A stretch of DNA of 64,000 bases from CAZPHI01 sp964586425. GTDB taxonomy: Bacteria; Bacillota; Clostridia; Lachnospirales; Lachnospiraceae. The stretch is from assembly GCA_964586425.1 (NCBI GenBank), contig CAZPHI010000005.1:1-64000 (forward strand), given 5' to 3'. This document shows positions 26,719 to 35,619 of this stretch, one piece after another. The position numbers were made by a program, and so were the translations under genes. Each line of letters starts with the position of its first letter. The stretch's first letter is position 1. The notes below the pieces were generated by a model that was not told where the DNA came from, made no database searches, and saw only the letters and a list, made by a program, of their open reading frames with translations.

Positions 26719-27414
26719 ATGAAGATAGAAATTAAGGATCTAAGTAAAACTATTCGTAGAACACCAATTCTTGTGGATATGAATCTTACTTTTGAAAGTG
26801 GGAAAGTATATGGGCTAAAGGGTAAGAATGGTTCAGGTAAGACAATGCTAATGAGAGCAATAAGCGGCTTGATTATCCCAACTAGAGGAGAAATTATTAT
26901 TGATGAAGAGGTTCTTGGTAAAGATATATCTTTTCCAAGAAGTATAGGAGTACTAATCGAGAATCCTTCATTCATACATAATTATACAGGCTTTAAGAAT
27001 CTTAAAATACTTGCGTCTATTCAAAAGAAAATAGGCGATAATGATATAAAAGAGACTTTGAAGAGAGTTGGATTAGATCCAGAGGATAAGCGTACTTATA
27101 AAAAATATTCATTAGGTATGAAACAAAGACTTGGCATTGCTGCTGCAATTATGGAAAAGCCAGATATAGTAATACTTGATGAACCTATTAATGCACTTGA
27201 CGAGAATGGTGCTAAGGAGATACGTAATATTCTCTCTGAATTAAAAGAGAATGGTTCAGTAATTATTATTGCATGTCACGATACAGATGAGCTGGAATTC
27301 CTCTCAGATGAGATATATACAATATATGAGGGAAAGATAACAGATCACAATATTATTGATAAAGAGTCTACAGAGTCTGCAGAGACTGTTGCAGATGTGA
27401 AAGAGGAACAATAA
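26719..27414 (+). CDS. ABC transporter ATP-binding protein
   Basis: A 231-residue ATPase. Walker A GKNGSGKT (residues 35-42), signature YSLGMKQRL, Walker B IVILDEPINALD and the switch histidine in IIACHDTDEL are all present, so it should hydrolyse ATP. The signature form S-L-G-M-K-Q-R is that of ABC-2 drug, peptide or lantibiotic exporters. It is the last gene of the LytTR locus and serves the neighbouring permeases. Confidence 0.92.
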   Translation: MKIEIKDLSKTIRRTPILVDMNLTFESGKVYGLKGKNGSGKTMLMRAISGLIIPTRGEIIIDEEVLGKDISFPRSIGVLIENPSFIHNYTGFKNLKILASIQKKIGDNDIKETLKRVGLDPEDKRTYKKYSLGMKQRLGIAAAIMEKPDIVILDEPINALDENGAKEIRNILSELKENGSVIIIACHDTDELEFLSDEIYTIYEGKITDHNIIDKESTESAETVADVKEEQ

Positions 27415-27420
27415 GTATAG

Positions 27421-27464
27421 TCAAAAACAAACCAGGATGAGAGGAGACTTTCATTCTGGTTTGT
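27421..27464 (-). terminator. Terminator of the ABC-F gene
   Basis: On the minus strand ACAAACCAG pairs with CTGGTTTGT and is followed by a T-run. It lies 20 bp past the ABC-F stop and can also end the converging LytTR locus. Confidence 0.75.
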
Positions 27465-27485
27465 TCGTTAGGTGCAATATTATAA

Positions 27486-29036
27486 TTATACTAATTTGGT
27501 ACTCCATTGTTCACAGTTCCAAACCGTTGTTACAACATCTTCGTAGAATTCTGGCTCGTGGCAGATTAATAGAATACTTCCTTTATATTCTTTTAAGGCA
27601 CGTTTTAATTCGTTTTTTGCATCCTGGTCAAGATGATTAGTAGGCTCATCTAATACAAGAAGATTAGTTTCACGGTTAATTAGCTTACAAAGTCTAACCT
27701 TTGCCTGCTCACCACCACTTAGAACTCGTACCTGGCTTTCGATGTGTTTCGTGGTTAAACCGCATTTGGCAAGAGCAGAACGAACCTGATATTGTGTGTA
27801 AGATGGGAATTCTTTCCATATCTCTTCAATACAAGTAGTATTGTCAGCTTTAACTTCCTGCTCAAAGTATCCAAGGTAGATGTAATCGCCCATATGAGTT
27901 GTACCACTAATTGGCTTGATTAAGCCTAATAAGCTCTTGAGAAGAGTGGTTTTACCAATACCATTGGCACCGATAAGTGCAATCTTATCGCCACGCTCCA
28001 TATATAAATCAAGTGGTTTTGTAAGTGGCTCATTATATCCAATAACAAGGTCTTTGGCTTCAAATATAACTTTGCCGGAAGCTCTTGCTGTTAGGAAGTT
28101 GAATTCTGGCTTTGGCTTGTCCTTAGCTAATTCAATAACGTCCATCTTATCAAGCTTTTTCTGCCTTGACATGGCCATATTACGAGTAGATACTCTGGCT
28201 TTGTTACGTGCAACAAAATCCTCAAGGTCTTTGATTTCCTGCTGTTGTCTATTATATGCTGCTTCAAGCTGCGCTTTCTTGACAGCGTATACTTCTTCGA
28301 ATTTGTTGTAATCACCTACATAACGATTCAATTCCTGATTCTCCATGTGGTAGATGATGTTAACAACACTATTAAGGAATGGAATATCATGTGATATAAG
28401 GATAAATGCGTTCTCGTAATCCAAAAGATATCTCTTTAACCATTCGATATGAACTGTATCTAAGTAGTTAGTTGGCTCATCTAAGAGTAGAATATCAGGC
28501 TTCTCAAGTAAAAGCTTGGCAAGAAGAACTTTGGTACGCTGCCCACCACTTAAATCGGTTACAGGACGGTCAAGTCCTAAATCAATTAGGCCAAGTGCAC
28601 GTGCAACTTCTTCGATTTTGGTATCAATTATATAAAAATCATGCATTGTAAGAGTGTCCTGAATTACAGCAAGTTCATCCATCATAGTGTTAAGTTCATC
28701 CTCTGAGGCTTCACCCATCTTGTCACAGATTTCATTCATATGAGCTTCCATATCAAAAAGATATGAGAATGCAGAGGCACATACGTCTTTGATTGTCATG
28801 CCTTCCTCAAGGACTGTGTGCTGGTCAAGATAGCCAACGCGCACATTCTTTGCCCAGGTAACAGTACCGGCATCTGGCATAAGCTTGTCAGTAACAATGT
28901 TCATAAATGTTGATTTGCCCTCACCATTAGCTCCAATAAGCCCAATATGTTCACCCTTTAATAATCTAAAGGATACGTTGTTGAATATGGCACGGTCACC
29001 AAAACCGTGACTTAGATTTTTGACATCAAGAATCAT
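27486..29036 (-). CDS. ABC-F family ATPase (ribosome-associated)
   Basis: A 516-residue soluble protein with two ABC domains joined by a charged linker and no membrane segment. Walker A motifs are GANGEGKST and GANGIGKTT; signatures LSGGQRTKV and LSGGEQAKV; both Walker B motifs read LLLDEPTNYLD and LVLDEPTNHLD. The linker (AAYNRQQQEIKDLEDFVARN) is of the kind in YbiT/YkpA proteins, which act on translating ribosomes. GGAGG precedes the ATG. Whether it gives antibiotic protection cannot be told from sequence. Confidence 0.9.
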   Translation of the reverse strand: MILDVKNLSHGFGDRAIFNNVSFRLLKGEHIGLIGANGEGKSTFMNIVTDKLMPDAGTVTWAKNVRVGYLDQHTVLEEGMTIKDVCASAFSYLFDMEAHMNEICDKMGEASEDELNTMMDELAVIQDTLTMHDFYIIDTKIEEVARALGLIDLGLDRPVTDLSGGQRTKVLLAKLLLEKPDILLLDEPTNYLDTVHIEWLKRYLLDYENAFILISHDIPFLNSVVNIIYHMENQELNRYVGDYNKFEEVYAVKKAQLEAAYNRQQQEIKDLEDFVARNKARVSTRNMAMSRQKKLDKMDVIELAKDKPKPEFNFLTARASGKVIFEAKDLVIGYNEPLTKPLDLYMERGDKIALIGANGIGKTTLLKSLLGLIKPISGTTHMGDYIYLGYFEQEVKADNTTCIEEIWKEFPSYTQYQVRSALAKCGLTTKHIESQVRVLSGGEQAKVRLCKLINRETNLLVLDEPTNHLDQDAKNELKRALKEYKGSILLICHEPEFYEDVVTTVWNCEQWSTKLV

Positions 29037-29240
29037 TAAAAACCTCCATAAAATAATGTATAATTTTAGTGTATGTTCAGACTTTTTTCATAAATAATTA
29101 GTATAATAATGACATACCATGTGTTATCATATCATTAGTGCTTGGAATTGCGCAACACATTTATTCATTGTACTTGTAATTTGATAATGATTAAACTATA
29201 ATGGAATGATGTAGCATAACGGAAAGTAAGAGGAATAAGA

Positions 29241-30599
29241 TTGGATAATAATATTAATAATATGAAGATAATGTTCGTATCACTTGGATGTGACAAGAAT
29301 CTGGTTGATACAGAGACAATGCTTGGAATTCTTAAGAATAAAGGCTTTTTATTCATTGATAATGAAGAAGATGCGGATGTGATTGCAATTAATTCATGTT
29401 GTTTTATACATGATGCAAAGCAGGAAAGTGTTAACACAATTCTTGAGATGGCAGAATATAAGAAGAGTGGTTCATGTAAGGTCCTTGTTGTAACAGGATG
29501 TCTTGCTGAAAGATACAGACAGGAAATCATTGATGAGATTCCTGAAGTTGATGCAGTGATTGGTACATCTGCATATGATAAGATTGCAGATACTGTACTT
29601 GATATACTTAAGGGCAAATCAGAGAACATCTTTGCTGATTTGAACAGATTACCAATTGTTGATGATGAAAGAATTATTACAACAGGTGGATATTACGAAT
29701 ATCTTAAGATTGCAGAAGGCTGTGACAAATGCTGTACATACTGTATTATTCCTAAGATTAGAGGCTCATACAGAAGTGTACCTATGGAAAAGCTTATAGC
29801 TGATGCTAAGGCACTTGCTGCTAAGGGAGTTAAAGAATTGATTCTTGTAGCCCAGGAAACTACAGTATATGGTAAAGATATATATGGTAAGAAGATGTTA
29901 CCTGAATTATTACATCAACTTGCATTAATCGATGATATACACTGGATTAGAGTAATGTATTGTTATCCAGAAGAGATTGATGATGAATTAATCGATGCAA
30001 TAGCTAATGAACCTAAGGTTTGCAGATATCTTGATATTCCTATTCAGCATGGTAGTGATGCTATTCTTAAGAGAATGGGTAGAAGAACTAATAAACAGCA
30101 GTTAATTGATATAATTGATAAGCTTAGAACCAGAATACCTGGAATGAAGCTTAGAACAACTTTGATAACAGGTTTCCCAGGTGAAACAAATGAACAGCAC
30201 GAAGAAGTAATGGATTTTGTTGATGAGTGTGAATTTGATCGCCTTGGTGTGTTCACATATTCGCCAGAAGAGGATACGCCAGCTGCGGATATGCCTGACC
30301 AGATTCCTGAAGAAATTAAGGAAGAGCGTAGAGATGCAATCATGGAACTTCAGCAGGACATAGCATTTGACAAGTCACAGGATATGATTGGACAAACTCT
30401 GGAAGTGATTATTGAGGGTAAAGTGGCAGATGAGAGTGCATATGTAGGACGTTCTTATATGGATGCACCTAATGTTGATGGTTTTGTGTTTGTTAATACT
30501 GATGAAGAATTAATGTCTGGAGACTTTGTTCCTGTGAAGATTACAGGTGCATTGGAATATGACCTTATAGGAGAGATTGATTATGAATTTACCAAATAA
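29241..30599 (+). CDS. rimO: Ribosomal protein S12 methylthiotransferase RimO
   Basis: A 452-residue radical SAM methylthiotransferase that modifies an aspartate of ribosomal protein S12. The N-terminal cluster cysteines are in SLGCDKNLVDTE, INSCCF and TGCLAERY. The radical SAM motif is GCDKCCTYCIIPKIRG, and a TRAM domain closes the protein. A TTG start with AGAGGA six bases upstream is preferred over ATG 29262. Its end overlaps pgsA, a common pairing in Clostridia. Confidence 0.93.
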   Translation: MDNNINNMKIMFVSLGCDKNLVDTETMLGILKNKGFLFIDNEEDADVIAINSCCFIHDAKQESVNTILEMAEYKKSGSCKVLVVTGCLAERYRQEIIDEIPEVDAVIGTSAYDKIADTVLDILKGKSENIFADLNRLPIVDDERIITTGGYYEYLKIAEGCDKCCTYCIIPKIRGSYRSVPMEKLIADAKALAAKGVKELILVAQETTVYGKDIYGKKMLPELLHQLALIDDIHWIRVMYCYPEEIDDELIDAIANEPKVCRYLDIPIQHGSDAILKRMGRRTNKQQLIDIIDKLRTRIPGMKLRTTLITGFPGETNEQHEEVMDFVDECEFDRLGVFTYSPEEDTPAADMPDQIPEEIKEERRDAIMELQQDIAFDKSQDMIGQTLEVIIEGKVADESAYVGRSYMDAPNVDGFVFVNTDEELMSGDFVPVKITGALEYDLIGEIDYEFTK

Positions 30600-31131
30600 A
30601 TTAACAATATTAAGAATAATAATGATTCCATTCTTCCTTGTATTTTTATTGACAGATTTGGGAGGACAGTGGAGCCCATATATTGCAGCTGTTTTATTTG
30701 TTGTTGCAAGCTTTACTGATATGCTTGATGGAAAAATCGCCAGAAAGTATAATTTGGTTACTAATTTTGGAAAGTTCATGGATCCATTAGCAGATAAGTT
30801 ACTAGTATGTTCGGCTTTAGTAGCATTTGTCCAGCTTAATTATATTCCAGCATGGATTGTTATAGTAATTATCAGCCGTGAATTCATTATCAGTGGTTTT
30901 AGACTTGTTGCATCAGATGGTGGATTGGTTATAGCTGCCAGCTACTGGGGCAAATCAAAGACAGTTTCACAGATGATTATGATTGTTCTTTTGATTTTAC
31001 AATTGAACATCCCATATATGGATTATATCGAGACGATTTCAGTATATGTGGCACTTGCCTTGACAGTGATTTCGCTTTGCGATTATCTGATTAAGAATAA
31101 AAGTGTGCTTGCTAATAATGGAGATAGATAG
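30583..31131 (+). CDS. pgsA: CDP-diacylglycerol-glycerol-3-phosphate 3-phosphatidyltransferase
   Basis: A 182-residue membrane enzyme making phosphatidylglycerophosphate. The CDP-alcohol phosphotransferase motif is seen as DMLDGKIARKYN with the downstream G-KFMDPLADK aspartates, so catalytic residues are intact. About five membrane segments. The ATG at 30583 lies inside the rimO end, giving a 17-bp overlap. Confidence 0.92.
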   Translation: MNLPNKLTILRIIMIPFFLVFLLTDLGGQWSPYIAAVLFVVASFTDMLDGKIARKYNLVTNFGKFMDPLADKLLVCSALVAFVQLNYIPAWIVIVIISREFIISGFRLVASDGGLVIAASYWGKSKTVSQMIMIVLLILQLNIPYMDYIETISVYVALALTVISLCDYLIKNKSVLANNGDR

Positions 31132-31209
31132 GATTGTGGAAGCTGCGGTGTAGTGAAGCATTATCCAATGATTATAAATGTTTGAGTTATTTCAACGTGG
31201 AGGATTAAG

Positions 31210-32460
31210 ATGATAGTAGAATTAGTTTCTGTAGGTACAGAAATTCTTCTTGGTAATATAGTGAATACTAATGCAGCGTATTTATCAGAGAAGTGTGCGT
31301 TACTAGGTCTATCTGTGTATTATCAGCAGGTAGTAGGAGATAATGAAGATAGATTGATGGAGAGTTTCAAACTAGCTTACAATAGATCAGATATCATTAT
31401 TCTTACAGGTGGACTTGGACCAACACAGGATGATATTACAAAGGAAGTTGTTGCAAAGGTTTGTGGACTTTCTCTTTTGGAAGATGAAGAGACAAAGGAG
31501 CGTATTAAGAATATGCTTGCCGGCGGTTCATATGATGTTAATGATATTCCTGAGAATAACTGGAAACAGGCAATGGTTCCAGAAGGCGCTATTGTTGTGA
31601 AGAATAACAATGGTACAGCACCAGGCCTTATCCTTGAAGTTGAGAATAAAAGAGTTATCTTAATGCCGGGACCACCTAATGAGATGATTCCGATGTTTGA
31701 AGAAAGTATATTTGACTATTTGAATAGTATTAATCCGGGAGTATTGTTCTCTAAGATGGTTAAGATATGTGGTGTAGGTGAAAGTAAGGCTGAGATGGAT
31801 ACGTTAGACTTGATCAATAACCAGACTAATCCGACAATTGCTACGTATGCTAAAACCGGAGAAGTACATTTTCGAATAACAGCAAAGGCTAATTCAGTTG
31901 AAGAAGCTAAGGAGTTCGTAAGACCTGTTGTTAAGGTGTTGCAGACAAGATTCAAAGATAATGTATATACAACAGATGAGAATGAGACGCTTGAAGCAGT
32001 CGTTGTTAAGATGCTTAAGAAAAAAGGTCTTACATTAGTAACAGCGGAATCATGTACAGGTGGATTACTTGCTGGTAGAATTGTTAATGTGAGTGGTGCA
32101 TCTGAGGTATTTCCACAGGGATTTGTAACCTATTCTAATAAAGCAAAGCGTAAGGAGCTTGATGTTGATAAAGCCACTTTGAAAAAGTATGGTGCAGTCA
32201 GCAAGGAAGTTGCAAAAGAGATGGCAAAAGGCGGCATATTTGCTACTGATGCGGATGCATGCCTGGCAGTAACGGGTGTTGCAGGCCCAGGTACGGAGGA
32301 CGACAAACCGGTTGGACTTGTATATATTGGATGTTATCTTGATGGTAAAGTAACTGTTAAGGAGTATCATTTTAAGGGCGAACGCCAAAAGGTAAGGGAG
32401 CAGGCAGTAACAAAGGCTCTCGACTTATTAAGAAGATGTTTGCTTGAGATGGATAAATAG
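31210..32460 (+). CDS. cinA: CinA family protein (competence/damage-inducible, nicotinamide mononucleotide deamidase type)
   Basis: A 416-residue protein with an N-terminal MoaB/MogA-like domain (GTEILLGNIVNTNA, TGGLGPTQDD) and a C-terminal CinA domain (TAESCTGGLLAGRIVN, TGVAGPG). CinA proteins act in pyridine nucleotide recycling and are often next to recA. Here recA follows after a 1.2-kb non-coding region. GTGGAGG precedes the ATG. Confidence 0.92.
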   Translation: MIVELVSVGTEILLGNIVNTNAAYLSEKCALLGLSVYYQQVVGDNEDRLMESFKLAYNRSDIIILTGGLGPTQDDITKEVVAKVCGLSLLEDEETKERIKNMLAGGSYDVNDIPENNWKQAMVPEGAIVVKNNNGTAPGLILEVENKRVILMPGPPNEMIPMFEESIFDYLNSINPGVLFSKMVKICGVGESKAEMDTLDLINNQTNPTIATYAKTGEVHFRITAKANSVEEAKEFVRPVVKVLQTRFKDNVYTTDENETLEAVVVKMLKKKGLTLVTAESCTGGLLAGRIVNVSGASEVFPQGFVTYSNKAKRKELDVDKATLKKYGAVSKEVAKEMAKGGIFATDADACLAVTGVAGPGTEDDKPVGLVYIGCYLDGKVTVKEYHFKGERQKVREQAVTKALDLLRRCLLEMDK

Positions 32461-32469
32461 ATAGAATTT

Positions 32470-32525
32470 AAAGCTTTTGTGATATTGTGAGCCAGAGAAT
32501 GGAGGCGATATCGCAGAAGCTTTTT
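32470..32525 (+). terminator. Terminator of the rimO-pgsA-cinA operon
   Basis: AAAGCTTTTGTGATAT pairs with GATATCGCAGAAGCTTT (with G-U pairs) and a T-run follows. Confidence 0.7.
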
Positions 32526-32530
32526 GTTTT

Positions 32531-32747
32531 GGTGGGGAGTCGGTTGTGTTGCGTTGAGCTGTGTTGAGCTGTGTTGTGTTGAAGGTTGGAAGTTTGAGGG
32601 GGAACGGTTGCGTTGGTTGTGTTGCGTTGGTTGAAGGTTGGGAGTTTGAGGGGGGACCGGTTGCGTTGGTTGTGTTGTGTTGGTTGAAGGTTGGGAGTTT
32701 GAGGGGGCGGTCGGTTGCGTTGAGTTGGTTGAAAGTTGGGAGTTTGG
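32531..32747 (+). repeat. GT-rich tandem repeats of about 52-54 bp
   Basis: Four units each end in a variant of TTGAAGGTTGGGAGTTTGAG, starting near 32579, 32631, 32685 and 32728. The + strand is almost free of C and holds many GG and GTTGGTTG tracts. A diverged copy is at 33073-33168. No credible coding region is seen. Confidence 0.8.
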
Positions 32748-33463
32748 ACATAGAAGGATAGGATTTGTGGCATATAATCCAAAATCAAGTATTCAATTAT
32801 TGAATATATTATCGATTGGATAATTTGCACACATATATATAGAAAAAATCCAATAAAACACATATTATTATGAAAAATTGGAAATAAAGATTAAAAAATA
32901 CGTATAATAATCCAAAACGAAAATTATAGCTTGCTAATCAATATGATTTTGGATTCTGAGAAGAAAATAGCTTAGTTTTTGACCAAAATGAAATTGGATT
33001 ATCAAATCTATGTATTGCTTTATCTACCAGAGATACTTATGAGAGTGTGGTGCGGGGGTGCTGGGCACTGTTGCTTGAGAGTCGGTCGGTTGCATTGGTT
33101 GAAAGTTTGTAGGTTGGTGAGCACCGGTCGCTTGCACTGAGTTGGTTGAAAGTTGGGGGTTTGGACATAGAAGGATAAGATTTGTGGCATATAATCCAAA
33201 ATCAAGTATTCAATTATTGAATATAGTATCGATTGGATTATTTGCATACATATATATAGCAAAAATCCAATAAAACACATATTATTATGGAAAATTGGAA
33301 ATGATGATTGAAAAATACGTATAATAATCCAAAACGAAAAATATAGCTTGCTAATCAATATGATTTTGGATTCTGAGAGGAAAATAGCTTAGTTTTTGAC
33401 CAAAATGAAATTGGATTATCATATCTATGTATTGATTTATATACCAGAGATACTTGTGAGAGT
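32709..33463 (+). repeat. 417-bp tandem duplication upstream of recA
   Basis: Bases 32709-33046 recur at 33126-33463 with an exact offset of 417 and about 95 percent identity, without indels. Each copy carries six ATCCAA/TTGGAT hexamers in alternating sense (in copy 1 at 32777, 32816, 32848, 32910, 32949 and 32994). With the GT repeats this fills the 1.2 kb between cinA and recA. I see no gene; minus-strand frames through it are low-complexity and simply copy the duplication. Confidence 0.85.
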
Positions 33464-33600
33464 ATATATTCATATTATTATATTATTATAAAAATAAAAT
33501 ACTTTTAAATGTTTACAAATATTGATATATATGTTATTATGTTAATACCATTCACGTAATAATTATATAAGAAAAATCGAACAAATATTTGGAAAAAGTA

Positions 33601-33629
33601 TTGACACTAGAAGAGAAGTATATTATATT
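33601..33629 (+). promoter_or_regulatory. recA promoter
   Basis: TTGACA (33601-33606) and TATATT (33624-33629) with a 17-bp spacer, just upstream of the SOS box. Confidence 0.7.
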
Positions 33630-33641
33630 ATAATCATAACA

Positions 33642-33655
33642 CGAACAACTGTTCG
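33642..33655. promoter_or_regulatory. LexA (SOS) box of recA
   Basis: CGAACAACTGTTCG is a perfect match to the Gram-positive LexA site CGAACNNNNGTTCG. It overlaps the expected transcription start. A weaker half-matching site, CGAACAAATATTTG, lies at 33578-33591. Confidence 0.9.
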
Positions 33656-33674
33656 CTAATTAAGGAGACGGAAT

Positions 33675-34799
33675 ATGTTAAGAGATGATAAAATTAAAGC
33701 ACTTGATGCAGCTATAGCTAATATTGAGAAGCAATTCGGAAAAGGCTCAGTTATGAAGTTAGGAGATTCTACAGCGAATCTTAATGTAGAGACAATTCCT
33801 ACAGGTTCATTGAGCTTGGATATTGCACTTGGACTTGGTGGTATACCAAGAGGAAGAGTTGTTGAGATATATGGTCCAGAATCAAGTGGTAAAACAACTG
33901 TTGCATTACATATGCTTGCAGAGGTTCAAAAGAGAGGCGGAATTGCAGGATTTATTGATGCAGAACATGCATTAGATCCAGTATATGCTAAGAATATTGG
34001 TGTAGATATAGATGATTTATATATATCACAGCCAGATAGTGGTGAGCAGGCATTAGAGATTACTGAGACTATGGTAAGATCAGGCGCTGTAGATATTGTT
34101 ATAGTCGATTCTGTAGCAGCACTTGTACCAAAGGCTGAAATTGATGGTGATATGGGTGATTCACATGTTGGCCTTCAGGCAAGACTGATGTCACAGGCAT
34201 TACGTAAGCTTACACCTGTAGTTAGCAAGAATAATTGTATTGTAATATTTATCAACCAGTTACGTGAGAAAGTTGGAGTTATGTTTGGTAATCCAGAGAC
34301 AACAACTGGAGGTAGAGCACTTAAGTTCTATGCATCTATTAGACTTGATGTTAGAAAGATTGAGACGTTAAAAGCTGGCGGTGAAGTAGTAGGTAATAGA
34401 GCTAGAGTTAAAGTTGTTAAGAATAAAGTAGCACCTCCTTTTAGAGAAGCTGAGTTTGATATTATGTTTGGTAAAGGTATATCAACAGAAGGTGACATTC
34501 TAGACCTTGCATCCAATATTGATGTTGTTCAGAAGAGCGGCGCTTGGTTTGCATATAATGGTAATAAGATTGGTCAGGGTAGAGAGAATGCTAAACAGTT
34601 CCTTAAGGAGAATCCAGATATCTTAAAAGAGATAGATGAGAAGGTTAGGGAGCATTATAGTATTGGCGATGAAAAGCCTGATGAAAAAGATTCTGTTAAG
34701 GATACTGAAAAAGATAATATAACAAAGACATCTAGAAAAGCAAAAGATACAGTAAAGGCATCAGATGCTGCCCAGGAAGCACAAACAACACAGGAATAA
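33675..34799 (+). CDS. recA: Recombinase A
   Basis: A 374-residue RecA. Walker [10 protein letters not shown], the ATPase region [18 protein letters not shown], Walker [16 protein letters not shown] and the DNA-binding loop region [21 protein letters not shown] are intact. The C-terminus is a charged tail with many Lys/Asp/Thr. GGAGAC lies before the ATG. Controlled by the SOS box above and followed by recX, its modulator. Confidence 0.97.
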   Translation: MLRDDKIKALDAAIANIEKQFGKGSVMKLGDSTANLNVETIPTGSLSLDIALGLGGIPRGRVVEIYGPESSGKTTVALHMLAEVQKRGGIAGFIDAEHALDPVYAKNIGVDIDDLYISQPDSGEQALEITETMVRSGAVDIVIVDSVAALVPKAEIDGDMGDSHVGLQARLMSQALRKLTPVVSKNNCIVIFINQLREKVGVMFGNPETTTGGRALKFYASIRLDVRKIETLKAGGEVVGNRARVKVVKNKVAPPFREAEFDIMFGKGISTEGDILDLASNIDVVQKSGAWFAYNGNKIGQGRENAKQFLKENPDILKEIDEKVREHYSIGDEKPDEKDSVKDTEKDNITKTSRKAKDTVKASDAAQEAQTTQE

Positions 34800-34800
34800 T

Positions 34801-34846
34801 TGCATATATAGTAATAATTGCATATACAGTAATAATTGCATATATA
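34801..34846 (+). repeat. 18-bp tandem repeat between recA and recX
   Basis: Two full copies and one partial copy of TGCATATATAGTAATAAT (34801, 34819, 34837), ending at the recX ribosome site. Confidence 0.75.
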
Positions 34847-34855
34847 GGAGGTAAG

Positions 34856-35491
34856 ATGGAATATTCTATTACTGGCGTAAAGCCATTAGATTCCAAAAGA
34901 AGCCTTGTATTTATCAATGATGAACTTGCTTTTGCATTATATAATAGAGAGCTGAGAAACTTTCATATAGAAGAGGGTTCTCTGCTCTCTTCTTTATCTT
35001 TTGAAGAAATAACAGAGAAGTTACTCGTTAAAAGGGCAAAGCTAAGAGCTATGAATCTTTTGAAAAACAGGGATTATTCAAAAAGTGTATTAATTACAAA
35101 GTTAAAAGAGGGATATTATCCCAAAGAAGCAATAGATAGTGCTATTGAGTATGTGGAGAGTTATGGATATATAGATGATTATAGATATGCATATAATTAT
35201 ATATATTCACATGTATCATACAAATCAAAACGACAGATGGAAGGCTGGCTATTACAAAAGGGTGTTGATAGGAATGTTATTGCGCAAGCCTATAGTGAAA
35301 TCTGTGATGATGAAGATGATAGTACCGAATTAGCAGTAATTAAGAAGGTTATTATGAAAAAAATACATAGTTTATCATTATATGAAGAATATACATATGA
35401 GCAAAGATACAAATTGTATGCATATGTTGTAAGAAAAGGATTCAATGGTAAACTTGTTAAAAAAGTACTAAATGAATTATCTGAAAATTGA
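34856..35491 (+). CDS. recX: Regulatory protein RecX
   Basis: A 211-residue RecX, which binds RecA filaments and tunes their activity. The three-helix repeat pattern shows in AKLRAMNLLKNRDYSKSVL, DDYRYAYNYIYSHVSYKSKR and the C-terminal RKGFNGKLVKKVLNEL. AGGAGG precedes the ATG. Gene order recA-recX within 56 bp supports the call. Confidence 0.88.
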   Translation: MEYSITGVKPLDSKRSLVFINDELAFALYNRELRNFHIEEGSLLSSLSFEEITEKLLVKRAKLRAMNLLKNRDYSKSVLITKLKEGYYPKEAIDSAIEYVESYGYIDDYRYAYNYIYSHVSYKSKRQMEGWLLQKGVDRNVIAQAYSEICDDEDDSTELAVIKKVIMKKIHSLSLYEEYTYEQRYKLYAYVVRKGFNGKLVKKVLNELSEN

Positions 35492-35541
35492 AAAATCATT
35501 GTATAGTTTTGATAGTTGTGGGATTTTTATGTACTCTTTGC

Positions 35542-35570
35542 TTGACATAATTAACAAAAAAGTATAAAAT
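35542..35570 (+). promoter_or_regulatory. Candidate rny promoter
   Basis: TTGACA (35542-35547) and TAAAAT (35565-35570) with 17-bp spacing, 50 bp upstream of the gene. Confidence 0.6.
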
Positions 35571-35606
35571 TTAACTGTTGTACTTTTGTACAATGAAAAT
35601 TAAATA

Positions 35607-35619
35607 AGGAGGTGCTCCT
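35607..35619 (+). promoter_or_regulatory. rny ribosome binding site inside a small hairpin
   Basis: The strong site AAGGAGGTG is followed at once by CTCCT, so AGGAG (35607-35611) can pair with CTCCT (35615-35619) across a three-base loop, directly before the GTG start. This could hide the site and limit translation. Confidence 0.5.

Noticed and set aside
27437..27640. 67-codon + strand frame after the ABC ATPase gene
   Set aside because: Overlaps the terminator and the 3' end of the ABC-F gene on the other strand; no support.
32428..33358. Minus-strand open frames of 107-131 codons in the region before recA
   Set aside because: They are translations of the GT-rich repeats and of the 417-bp duplication, low in complexity (repeated PTFNQ) and without ribosome sites; both copies only mirror the DNA repeat.
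33578..33591. Second LexA box before recA
   Set aside because: CGAACAAATATTTG keeps only the left half of the site; noted with the main box but not called.
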